DNA of 64,000 bases from NCBI GenBank assembly GCA_050289625.1, contig JBNKGC010000006.1, positions 1-64,000 of the forward strand. Reading direction: 5' to 3'. This DNA comes from NIC37A-2 sp050289625. Its GTDB lineage: Bacteria > Myxococcota_A > Polyangia > Polyangiales > Polyangiaceae. Of the stretch, positions 7,301 to 14,883 are shown in pieces. The notes beneath the pieces were generated by a model. The model was not told where the DNA came from and searched no databases. It saw nothing but the letters and a program-made list of their open reading frames with translations. The first letter of the stretch is position 1, and every line of letters starts with the position of its first letter. The translations under genes and the position numbers were made by a program.

Positions 7301-10023
7301 TCGAGCGCCGCAGTGTGAACAGGAAGCGCGTCGATGGCCTTGCGATAGTTCGCGATCGCGTCATCGTCGCGGCCCATCCGCTCCTCACAGAGCACGCCCA
7401 TCCGATAGTAGATGTCAGCCTTGGCGCGAGGTCCCGCCGCGAGTGGGAGCTCGCTTCGGTAGACCTTGAGGAGGTCTTCCCATCGGCCTGCGCGAAAGTG
7501 GATCCTGCCAAGGCTCGACAGAGCCGGCGCGTAACGGGGATCGAGGTGCAAGACCGCGTCGTAGAATGCGAGCGCTGCATCGTCGTCACGCAGGAGCTCC
7601 TCGCTCACTTCCCCGGCTCGGTGCAAAAGAGCCACCTTGCGTCGCGGATCGTCGAGGAGCTTCGCCTCGTGCTCGAGGGCGAAGACCAGCACGTCGTAGT
7701 GCGCACTCCGCTCGGCGGCCCGCTGCATGGCGTGCACCGCACCCAGATGACCGTCGTCGAGGTCGAGAATGCGCTTGTACGTGTCCAGCGCCGTGCCCGC
7801 ATCGTCCAGAGCGTCCTCGTGGATGCGTCCGATCTTGAAGAGATAAGTGAACTGGGTCTCCTCGTCGGCCGCGAGCTCCACGGCTCGCTCGAATAGCTCC
7901 ACCAGCTCGGCGTACTTTCGCGTTTCCGTGTAGAGGCGGGCCAGGGCCCTGAAGGATGGGTCGTATCCAGGGACGAGGCCGAGGGCGCGAGCGTGCTCCG
8001 CCATGGCGCGTTCGCGACTGCCGAGATGACGCTCATGGATTTCCGCGATGCGGAAGCGAGCCGCAGCACGGCGCAAGTTATGGTGCGAGTTTTCTGCCTC
8101 GCGGAGGTGAAGCGCGACCAGCGGCTCCCACGCCCCGCGGCGTGTGTAGATCTTCGCTAGGGCTTGGAGCACTGGCGCATGGGTCGGCTCGTCGGCGAGC
8201 GCGCGCTCGTACCAGGTGATGGCTGCCTCCTCGTTACCCACCTCCGTCGCGTTGAGGTGCCCGAGCCTCTGCATCAATTCGACGCGCTTCGACAGGTCCT
8301 CGGTGCGAGCGACCAGACGCTCGAGCACGTTGACCAGGCCAGCGGAATGTCCGGCGGCCTCGTACATGCGAACGAGCTCGTCAAGCACCAGCGTGTCGTC
8401 GGGCGCTTGCTGATACGCCCGCTCCAGGGCCTGAATGGCCCCATCGATGTTCCCCAAACGATCGGCGAGGAGCCGCCCAATCCGATAAAGCGCGGCCGCG
8501 CGCAGTTTCGGGTCTCGCGCCTGCTCGACCTGACGCTCCAACGCAGCGATCAAATCCTTGAAGCGGCGTTGTGACCCGTGAAGGCGTAGGAGATCGCCCA
8601 GCGCTCCGGACGCATGGGCATGGGTATCGAACGCGCGCTGCAAGAGCTCCGTGGCGAGACCCACATCGCGCTTCTTCACCTCGGTCAGGCGAGCACGAGC
8701 GGCGATCTGTGCCGCGCGAACCCGCTCGTCACCGGTCGACAGGCGCGTCAATCGGTCGAGGGTCTGATCGAGCTCGTTCCAGGCTGCCGCGCGCCTCTGG
8801 GAGCACGCAACGGCCCGCAGAATCGAGGCATCGGAGGGATCGAGCTCGAGCGCTGCTTCGTATGCGGCGCGCGCTTCGGCCTTCTTGCTCAGGCGGTCCT
8901 CCAGCAATCGGCCCTTTTCGTAAAGGAGCGCCGCCTTGTCATTTGCCGGCCCCGTCAGACGCACTTGCGCGTCATACAGGGGAAGCGCCGCATCCCACTT
9001 CTTGGTTGCGAGCAGCACGCGGCGGAGACCCGCCACCGTTGGTTCGTGACTCGGCAGGCGGTTGAGCGCCTCGCGGTAGTGCTTGATGGCCTCATCCGCC
9101 TCGAGTAGCGGATACTCCAAGAGACGGGCGCACTCGTAGTGGAGGCGGCCGAGTCGCGTGGGATCGGTCACCTCGGTGAGGCGGCCTTTGCAGTGCTCGA
9201 GGAGCTCGCGCGCCGACGCCTTGCGATCCACCGTGCCACGGGGCACGAGGGAAGAGCGCTCCGCGTCGCCCTCGTAGAGTCGCTCGCTCAGCGGTGTGAG
9301 CGGCGCAGGCGCAGGGGCATCTGCCGCGGTCGCAGGCGGACGACTGCTCGGTGATCGACGAACTGGCGGAGGCGGCGGCGTACCCGAAGGCTTCGCGACC
9401 GGCGCAGTCGGGGTGACGTCGATCGGCACCGGAGCTGCGGCTACCGCCGGGGGCGGCAGGTCGAGGGGCGATGGTGGCGCTGGCGCCTTGGACAGCGGGG
9501 TCGGTGGTCGCGGGGGCGGTTTCGGCGACGAGGACGCCGGAGCTCCGCTCGAGATCGGCGGAGCCCCGAGAATCGCGGGAGTGGGTGGAGCAAGCTCTTC
9601 CCTCTTGGGCGGAGCTGGAGGACCCGAGCGCGGCGTGCTCGACGGAGGTCCTGGAGGCGGCGGGGCCTGCCGGGAGGCGCCCGGCGTGGGAGGCGGCGGC
9701 GCCATCGGGGGAGCACGACGCGGGCCACCCTTCCGCGCGGGAGGCGGTGGCGGGTTGGAACGAGGCGGGCTCGGACGCGCCGAGTCCGCTCGGGCCGCGT
9801 CCGACCGAGGTAGCGGAGAACGGGAGGGAACGGGCCGCGGGGGAGCGCTCGGGCGCGACAGTTCCGGCGGCTCGCTGCTTGGCGGTTCGCTGCTCGGCGG
9901 TTCCGAGCCCGGGGAAGATCCCGAAGGAGCGGCCTGCTTCGGCCCGGACCCGGGCGGCTCGCGGCCGGAGGGCGAATTCGAACGGTTCGAGGAAAGGGGC
10001 TTCTTCGTGGCTTTTTCCGTCAT
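4312..10023 (-). CDS. Giant proline-rich TPR protein (1903 aa)
   Basis: Residues 1-260 are a low-complexity tail of proline, serine and alanine. From about residue 280 to 1600 there are several dozen tetratricopeptide units of roughly 34-37 residues, with recurring patterns such as LLYEKGRLLEDRLSKKAEA and KADIYYRMGVLCEERMGR. The last 300 residues are different: no obvious TPRs, with the segment FDLYPAMNYHGPVMAVLTDP and a helical end. There is no signal peptide or membrane segment, so it is probably a cytosolic scaffold. Similar long TPR proteins are common in Myxococcota, mostly of unknown job. The gene is divergent from pyrC with 145 bases between them. The start at 10023 is the first ATG before the proline-rich tail. 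Confidence 0.85.
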   Translation of the reverse strand: MTEKATKKPLSSNRSNSPSGREPPGSGPKQAAPSGSSPGSEPPSSEPPSSEPPELSRPSAPPRPVPSRSPLPRSDAARADSARPSPPRSNPPPPPARKGGPRRAPPMAPPPPTPGASRQAPPPPGPPSSTPRSGPPAPPKREELAPPTPAILGAPPISSGAPASSSPKPPPRPPTPLSKAPAPPSPLDLPPPAVAAAPVPIDVTPTAPVAKPSGTPPPPPVRRSPSSRPPATAADAPAPAPLTPLSERLYEGDAERSSLVPRGTVDRKASARELLEHCKGRLTEVTDPTRLGRLHYECARLLEYPLLEADEAIKHYREALNRLPSHEPTVAGLRRVLLATKKWDAALPLYDAQVRLTGPANDKAALLYEKGRLLEDRLSKKAEARAAYEAALELDPSDASILRAVACSQRRAAAWNELDQTLDRLTRLSTGDERVRAAQIAARARLTEVKKRDVGLATELLQRAFDTHAHASGALGDLLRLHGSQRRFKDLIAALERQVEQARDPKLRAAALYRIGRLLADRLGNIDGAIQALERAYQQAPDDTLVLDELVRMYEAAGHSAGLVNVLERLVARTEDLSKRVELMQRLGHLNATEVGNEEAAITWYERALADEPTHAPVLQALAKIYTRRGAWEPLVALHLREAENSHHNLRRAAARFRIAEIHERHLGSRERAMAEHARALGLVPGYDPSFRALARLYTETRKYAELVELFERAVELAADEETQFTYLFKIGRIHEDALDDAGTALDTYKRILDLDDGHLGAVHAMQRAAERSAHYDVLVFALEHEAKLLDDPRRKVALLHRAGEVSEELLRDDDAALAFYDAVLHLDPRYAPALSSLGRIHFRAGRWEDLLKVYRSELPLAAGPRAKADIYYRMGVLCEERMGRDDDAIANYRKAIDALPVHTAALEALQRKLAENGREKELAKLLEGELARIDDERKRAVVALRLGEVQENLLDQPDRALASYELALRGDPELRAALDGRSRLLSEKGAHAELVRALEDEASHASDPLIRVGARLRAGEVLRDDLGDASGAAQAYEAVLSEEPQHPAALLALEVLYADSGDVENLRRILNLQANTFADAGEKVAALRELVRLGDGAEVSEELGRILQLAPKDRRALELVEQRAISSESDETLAQVDAKLHTLAEQTALAAAHATRLGEYFEPSNPVRALEQYRYALEKEGENVAAARGVSRVAEAVGDPELMAEAAEGEAQVTKDFERAAALLVQAAEARKQSGAVDRAVAALERALQVNPDHLPAASRLVDLLASMGDIDRLITVLSRAAQNASTKERGARHWIAVAGLYADKKSDVPAALAALGRVEKELPRNVPTLLELAELYGRDKQWREAVIRLQRVLSAKPEPKVATAVNLRLAELLHERLDEPKLARAALDSVLEQSPDHREALQRLLALQMSAGEADAVATAERLAELSTDPKAKAKAYTMLGRLNHERRDVEAAASAYESAVRLCGPAGEAGKGLRELLTGGKLEASEKRWAGYASALNEFCSIGGTPGGELAEAYLELGRVLADRLRDPAKSIQALERGLSHQPRDMALRVELATRLKRAGGGERALEELRRVLDMDPMRIETWRDLAEVFEALGRNVEAHLALGSLVLLGGANELQKSTWAARVPRTGQVADGGFDSDAFATIDALGGEAEAVALLGQLADGLGKVFPQDVEQYGVTARDRVTSRMQHPLRPVADRVARIFGAPDFDLYPAMNYHGPVMAVLTDPVGIILPGWYTDLSEVDQVFTIGRPLANLARRLHVVDAVSAEEVGLLLRAAGRTVDPSFGGSSADEDAVMALSKRVPKAISWLGRGRFEDAARAFVHGPYVDSGKFVRRARVTAARAALVVADDVRSSVALVRRLEGDGASLDSEAQARGMHVVRDLLRFWTSDPAMAVRRRLGIV

Positions 10024-10168
10024 GTCGACTCGGGCACAGGCAGCTTACTCTTTTTTTTTCGGTTTCCAGGCTCGCGCGTACCGAGTCGGAAGAACGAACC
10101 ACGTTCCAGCCAAATCGGGCTCGACTTCGGCGATCGACCCCAAACGCTTCAGGCCCCTGACGTTGAGG

Positions 10169-11512
10169 ATGGGGTCGTGCTATCAGACGCGCGCCGTGCG
10201 TCCCCCCGCCGATCTACTGATTTTTCGCAACGTCCGAGCGATCGACCCATCGTCGGGACTCGACGCGGTAACCGACCTAGTCATTGAGCGTGGGATCATC
10301 ACCCGAATCGGCGCCGACGCCGGCCGTGAGTGGGCCGATCGCGAGACGTCGCGTGTGATCTCGGGTGAGGGCAAGTGGTTGGTCCCCGCGTTCGTCGACC
10401 TCCACGCACACCTTCGCGAGCCCGGTCAGGAATACAAAGAAGACGTACACTCCGGGCTTCGGGCAGCTGCGGCCGGTGGCTACGCCCACGTGTGCGTCAT
10501 GCCGAACACCAAGCCGGTGAACGACACGCGGGCCGTCACCGAGCTGATGCTGGCGCGCGCCCGCGAACTCGACGGAACCACGCTCCACCCCATCGCTGCC
10601 ATCACCAAAGGCCAAAAGGGGCAGGAGCTGACCGAGATGGCTGACCTCCGCGACGCAGGAGCCATTGGTGTGAGCGACGACGGTGTCTGCGTCATGTCCG
10701 CCGCGGTCATGCGCCAGGCGCTACAGTACGCCAGAAATTTCGACATGCCGGTCATCCAGCACGCCGAAGATCACGACCTGACGGCCGGAGCGACGATGCA
10801 CGAGGGTGCCGTGTCGGCAAAACTCGGGCTCAGGGGTTGGCCGCGCGTCGCCGAGGACATCATCATCGCCCGCGATGTACTTCTCGCCGAGTACGTCGGC
10901 GCGCGCTACCACGCCGCACACCTCTCCACTGAAGGGGCCGCCCGGATCATTCGGGAGGCCAAGAGTCGGAACTTGCCGGTGACGGCGGAGGTCACGCCGC
11001 ATCACCTCCTTCTCACCGACGCTGCGGTGGTCGGCTATGACACCGCCTGCCGGGTCAACCCGCCCCTGCGCGAAGAGCAGGACGTGGCAGCCCTCCGCCG
11101 CGCGCTGGCCGACGGCACCATCGACGCCATCGCCACTGACCACGCACCGCATTCGCGCCTGGAGAAGGACGTAGAGTTTGCGGCCGCCAGTCCCGGCATG
11201 ATGGGTCTCGAGCTCTGCTTCGGTCTGCTGGTACAACTCGTCGGACGAGACGGGCTCACCCTCGGCAGGCTGCTGGACGCGATGTCGACCGCCCCAGCCA
11301 AGGTTGCGGGCATCGATCCCCCGCGGCTCCGCGAGGGTGCCCGAGCAGAGCTCACCTTGATCGATCCCGAGGCGCGCTGGATCCCCGCCGAGCGCCGCCT
11401 CCAAACGAAGAGCCTGAACTCGCCCTTCTTGAAGAGCGAGCTCGGTGCCAAGGTTCTACTGACGATGGCCCACGGCGCCATCGTCTTCGAAGACGCAGGA
11501 GAAGCCTCGTGA
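10169..11512 (+). CDS. pyrC: Dihydroorotase (class I)
   Basis: 447 residues; cyclises carbamoyl-aspartate to dihydroorotate in pyrimidine synthesis. The metal-binding motif DLHAHLREPG places the ligands at His79 and His81. The class I continuation EYKEDVHSGLRAAAAGG, the HAEDH and AAHLST histidines and the catalytic Asp in ATDHAPHS are all present. The open frame reaches back to 9296, but that part is the antisense shadow of the proline-rich TPR tail. ATG 10169 or GTG 10196 are the realistic starts, since family members begin shortly before the LLIFRNVRAID strand. The stop overlaps the carA start by 4 bases. Confidence 0.93.
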   Translation: MGSCYQTRAVRPPADLLIFRNVRAIDPSSGLDAVTDLVIERGIITRIGADAGREWADRETSRVISGEGKWLVPAFVDLHAHLREPGQEYKEDVHSGLRAAAAGGYAHVCVMPNTKPVNDTRAVTELMLARARELDGTTLHPIAAITKGQKGQELTEMADLRDAGAIGVSDDGVCVMSAAVMRQALQYARNFDMPVIQHAEDHDLTAGATMHEGAVSAKLGLRGWPRVAEDIIIARDVLLAEYVGARYHAAHLSTEGAARIIREAKSRNLPVTAEVTPHHLLLTDAAVVGYDTACRVNPPLREEQDVAALRRALADGTIDAIATDHAPHSRLEKDVEFAAASPGMMGLELCFGLLVQLVGRDGLTLGRLLDAMSTAPAKVAGIDPPRLREGARAELTLIDPEARWIPAERRLQTKSLNSPFLKSELGAKVLLTMAHGAIVFEDAGEAS

Positions 11513-12636
11513 CGCGTGCCTACCTCGCCCTTGCCGACGGAACCATTTTCGAGGGGCGAAGCTTCGGAGCCGACGGAGAGACCACTGGTGAGGTGGTCTT
11601 CACCACCGGAATGACGGGCTATCAGGAGATCCTCACCGACCCGTCGTACACCGGTCAGCTCGTGACGATGACCGCGCCACATATCGGGAACACGGGGGTC
11701 AACTCCGAAGATCCGGAAAGCGTGAACGAAAAACCGCAGGTGAGCGGCTTCATTGTCCGCGATCCGAGCCCGGTCGTATCGAACTACCGCTCTCAGGAGA
11801 GTCTCGGCGATTACCTCCGTCGTCAGGGCATCGTCGCCATCGGCGGCATCGACACCCGGAGCCTCACGCGACACCTCCGCGATCACGGATCCCAGAACGG
11901 CTGCATCGGAACAGGCAACCCGGCCGATCTCGTCGACAAGGCCAAGGCAGCTCCTTCGATGGAGGGGCTGGATCTCGTCCAGCGGGTCACGCCGGGGCAG
12001 GCCTACGACTTCACGGAGTCGATGGCCGGGTGGTCACCCGAGGTGAACGGTCGACCCCTGGTCGTTCCGCACGGCGATCCCCTTCACGTCGTGGCACTCG
12101 ACTTCGGAGCGAAGCGAAACATCCTGCGCTGCCTCGTCCAGGCAGGGTGCCGGGTGACCGCCGTCCCGGCCAGCGCCAGTGCCGAAGAGATCCTGGCGAA
12201 GAACCCCGACGGGGTGTTCTTGTCCAATGGCCCCGGTGATCCGGCCGCGGTCGGCTACGCCGTCGACACCATCAAGGCCCTCCTCGGCAAAAAGCCGATC
12301 TTCGGTATCTGCCTCGGTCATCAGCTCTTGGCGCGTGCGCTCGGCGCGAACACCTACAAACTGAAGTTCGGCCACCGGGGCCTGAACCAGCCAGTGCAAG
12401 ATCTGTCGACCGAGCGCGTCGAGATCACGAGCCAGAACCACGGTTTCGTCGTGGACGTCGATTCGATCGGAAACGTCGCCCGGACCACGCACCTTCATCT
12501 CAACGACGGCACCAGCGAAGGGCTCGAGGCCCCGGACGCGAAAGCCTTCAGCGTCCAATACCATCCGGAGGCGGCAGCGGGTCCCCACGACGCGTTCTAC
12601 CTTTTCGAGCGCTTCACGAACTCGATGCGCTCCTGA
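11509..12636 (+). CDS. carA: Carbamoyl-phosphate synthase small subunit
   Basis: 375 residues, the usual size. It is the glutaminase subunit that feeds ammonia to CarB for carbamoyl phosphate. The N-terminal domain has TGMTGYQEILTDPSY. The class I amidotransferase domain carries the nucleophile in GICLGHQ (Cys268) and the His-Glu pair in YHPEAAAGPHD. Translation starts at a GTG that shares GTGA with the pyrC stop, so the two are translationally coupled. carB is not in the window, nor is pyrB. Grouping pyrC with carA fits the pathway because the product of CarAB is used two steps before PyrC substrate turnover. Confidence 0.95.
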   Translation: MTRAYLALADGTIFEGRSFGADGETTGEVVFTTGMTGYQEILTDPSYTGQLVTMTAPHIGNTGVNSEDPESVNEKPQVSGFIVRDPSPVVSNYRSQESLGDYLRRQGIVAIGGIDTRSLTRHLRDHGSQNGCIGTGNPADLVDKAKAAPSMEGLDLVQRVTPGQAYDFTESMAGWSPEVNGRPLVVPHGDPLHVVALDFGAKRNILRCLVQAGCRVTAVPASASAEEILAKNPDGVFLSNGPGDPAAVGYAVDTIKALLGKKPIFGICLGHQLLARALGANTYKLKFGHRGLNQPVQDLSTERVEITSQNHGFVVDVDSIGNVARTTHLHLNDGTSEGLEAPDAKAFSVQYHPEAAAGPHDAFYLFERFTNSMRS

Positions 12637-12712
12637 GGTGAACCGAACTCCGAGCGGGCGCGCCCTCCCCCTCCGCAAGTGACGGAGCTGGTACCCGAAT
12701 CACCCACGATCC

Positions 12713-14158
12713 ATGAGTCACGCCGACGACACCTCCCGGCCTCGCCGCACGATCCACTTCGTGAGCCTCGGTTGCCCGAAGAACCGGGTCGACAGCGAGG
12801 TCATGCTCGGAACCGCACGGGGCCAGGGCTTCGAGCACGTGAGTGATCCAGCCGAAGCCGAGGTCATCGTCGTCAACACTTGCGGCTTCATCGACGCGGC
12901 AAAGCAGGAATCGATCGACACCATTTTGGAGCTGTCCGAGCAGAAGCAGTCGGGTCGCTGCGAAAAGCTCGTGGTCACCGGTTGCCTGAGCCAACGGTAC
13001 CCAAAAGAGCTGGCCGAAGGCCTTCCCGAGGTTGATCACTTCCTCGGCTCGAGTGACATGCCGAAGATTAGGCATGTCCTTTCCGAGAAGGCGGATCGCA
13101 TCCTCGTCGGAAACCCGGCCGACTGGGTAGTGAGCTCCGAGGATCCCCGAACCCTCTCGACCCGCGGTGCAAGCGCCTACTTGAAACTCGCCGAGGGGTG
13201 CAACCGAAGCTGCTCGTTTTGCGTAATCCCGAACCTGCGCGGCAAGCAGCGCTCTCGGCGCATCGCGGACGTCATCGCCGAAGCCGAGCGTCTGGTTCGA
13301 GCAGGCGTGGTCGAAGTGAATCTCGTCTCGCAGGACACGATCGCCTACGGCCGGGATCTCGATGACGGTTCGAACCTGACTCGCCTCGTGGAGCAGGTGG
13401 CGGGCGTTGCGGGACTCGAGTGGCTCCGCATTTTCTATCTGTATCCCGAAAAGCTCGACGACGGGCTCGTGGATCTCCTCGCCGACCATTCCCAGGTCTT
13501 GCCCTACGTGGACATGCCGCTGCAGCACGCGGCAGATGGCATGCTCCGACGCATGCGCCGAGGTCACGGAGGCAAGCGCTTGTACGACCTGGTCGAGCGT
13601 CTGCGCTCCCGGATTCCCGACCTCACCTTCCGCACGGCCTTCATCGTCGGGCATCCCGGTGAGACCGAGGCGGAGTTCCAGGAGTTGCTCGACTTCGTCG
13701 AGTGGGCTCGGTTCGACCGCGTGGGGGTCTTCAAGTATTCGGACGAGCCGGAGGCCCACGCGAGCACCCTCGACGGGAAAGTGCCCGAAGAAATCCAAGA
13801 CGAGCGCGCGGACCGGCTCGCCACGCTGCAGCGCCGGATCAGCTCGGAGAAGAACGCCGCGCTCGTCGGGCGCCGGCTTCGTGTGCTCGTCGAAGGACCG
13901 AGCGAAGAAAGCGAGCTCGTCATGGTAGGCCGCCACCAAGGACAGGCTCCGGAAATCGACGGCTGCGTCTATCTCTCGGGTGGGCTCGTCTCCCCTGGGC
14001 AACTCGCCGAAGTCGAAATCACCCAGGCCACGGAGTACGATCTCCTCGGCGACGTCGACGAAGCCTCCATCGTAACGCCCGGCGGGCTCGCTGCCTCCCC
14101 GAGCGCCCTCATCCACCACTCGAGCGATGGTCGACGAGTGCTGCGCACGCTCGCCTGA
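12713..14158 (+). CDS. rimO: Ribosomal protein S12 methylthiotransferase
   Basis: 481 residues. RimO adds a methylthio group to an aspartate of ribosomal protein S12 using two iron-sulfur clusters. The N-terminal MTTase domain starts with VSLGCPKNRVDSE, the RimO form of the motif, and includes NTCGFI and TGCLSQRY. The radical-SAM motif CNRSCSFC gives Cys163, Cys167 and Cys170. A C-terminal TRAM domain follows near LRVLVEGPSEESELVMVGR. The tail of about 30 residues after TRAM is longer than usual. It starts 76 bases after carA on the same strand and may belong to that operon. Confidence 0.95.
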   Translation: MSHADDTSRPRRTIHFVSLGCPKNRVDSEVMLGTARGQGFEHVSDPAEAEVIVVNTCGFIDAAKQESIDTILELSEQKQSGRCEKLVVTGCLSQRYPKELAEGLPEVDHFLGSSDMPKIRHVLSEKADRILVGNPADWVVSSEDPRTLSTRGASAYLKLAEGCNRSCSFCVIPNLRGKQRSRRIADVIAEAERLVRAGVVEVNLVSQDTIAYGRDLDDGSNLTRLVEQVAGVAGLEWLRIFYLYPEKLDDGLVDLLADHSQVLPYVDMPLQHAADGMLRRMRRGHGGKRLYDLVERLRSRIPDLTFRTAFIVGHPGETEAEFQELLDFVEWARFDRVGVFKYSDEPEAHASTLDGKVPEEIQDERADRLATLQRRISSEKNAALVGRRLRVLVEGPSEESELVMVGRHQGQAPEIDGCVYLSGGLVSPGQLAEVEITQATEYDLLGDVDEASIVTPGGLAASPSALIHHSSDGRRVLRTLA

Positions 14159-14255
14159 ACCGCATGCGTACGGGGGCTGAACGGCACCCGCAGACGAGGC
14201 GGCTCAGCTGCGACGGGGTCTTCGGGCGCGTGTCCACCCGAGTGGAGGGTCGATC

Positions 14256-14654
14256 CTACTCGCCTGCCGCGCCACCGGCACCGCCTGCACCGCCGGCTGC
14301 ACTGCTCGACTCGTTGTCCGGGATCCGGAAGTAGAGGACAGGGCTGCTGACCGTGTCGCGTGCGTACCAGAAGGAGATCTCGTCATCGACCCGGGCGTTG
14401 ATGACGAAGTCGTAGGATCCATCACCGTCCGTTTGCTCGCCCGCCACCAGGTTCGTGCGGTTGTTCAGCGCGAACACCTGCGAGTTCGGAAGCACCGTGC
14501 CACTCAGACGAACTTCGCCCAGGGCATTCGGTCCCTCGATGTCCGGGCGTGCCGGTGGTGGCAGAGGAAGGGTGGGTGACAGGCATGCGACTGCGGAGAC
14601 CGCCGCAAGCGCGAAAGCCACCAAGCGCCTCGTGAGTCGGAAGCTGGATGACAC
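14256..14654 (-). CDS. Small lipoprotein with carboxypeptidase-regulatory-like fold
   Basis: About 132 residues if started at GTG 14654; the frame is open to 14744. An arginine-containing signal peptide precedes FALAAVSAVAC, with Cys24 as probable lipid anchor. A short proline-rich spacer follows, then a beta-rich segment with GEVRLSGTVLPNSQVFALNNRT and GDGSYDFVINARVDDEISF. That layout resembles the carboxypeptidase-regulatory or CNA-B-like sandwiches common on myxobacterial lipoproteins. The last 15 residues are a glycine-alanine tail (GGAGGAGGAAGE). The function is unknown. It is convergent with rimO. Confidence 0.6.
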   Translation of the reverse strand: MSSSFRLTRRLVAFALAAVSAVACLSPTLPLPPPARPDIEGPNALGEVRLSGTVLPNSQVFALNNRTNLVAGEQTDGDGSYDFVINARVDDEISFWYARDTVSSPVLYFRIPDNESSSAAGGAGGAGGAAGE

Positions 14655-14883
14655 GTGGAAGGAACGTAGCACGAGGTATGCCGTCTCGTACGAGGTCGTT
14701 TCGCTCCGTTTTCTCTGGTTTTTTGCGATGGCGGGTCGCGACATTCGCCAACTTCGTTGCCACCGCTGCGCAGCAGTCGAAAACCGCGGTGACCGTTTGG
14801 CAATCGGCCCAACGGCCGCCCTTTAATCTCAGTTCGAGACGTGACCCCGCCCCGGCACCACTCTTCGGTCGTTCACTCGACTC

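Noticed and set aside
6139..7896. 585-residue open frame antisense to the TPR gene
   Set aside because: The minus strand shows regular TPR periodicity over this part. The plus frame has no domain.
9296..10168. Upstream extension of the pyrC frame
   Set aside because: The extra 291 residues are the antisense of the proline-rich TPR tail. Dihydroorotases start close to the first strand, so the start was placed at 10169.
12614..14119. 501-residue open frame antisense to rimO
   Set aside because: The plus strand encodes a complete RimO with all motifs. The minus frame has no recognisable domain and is a shadow of GC-rich codon use.
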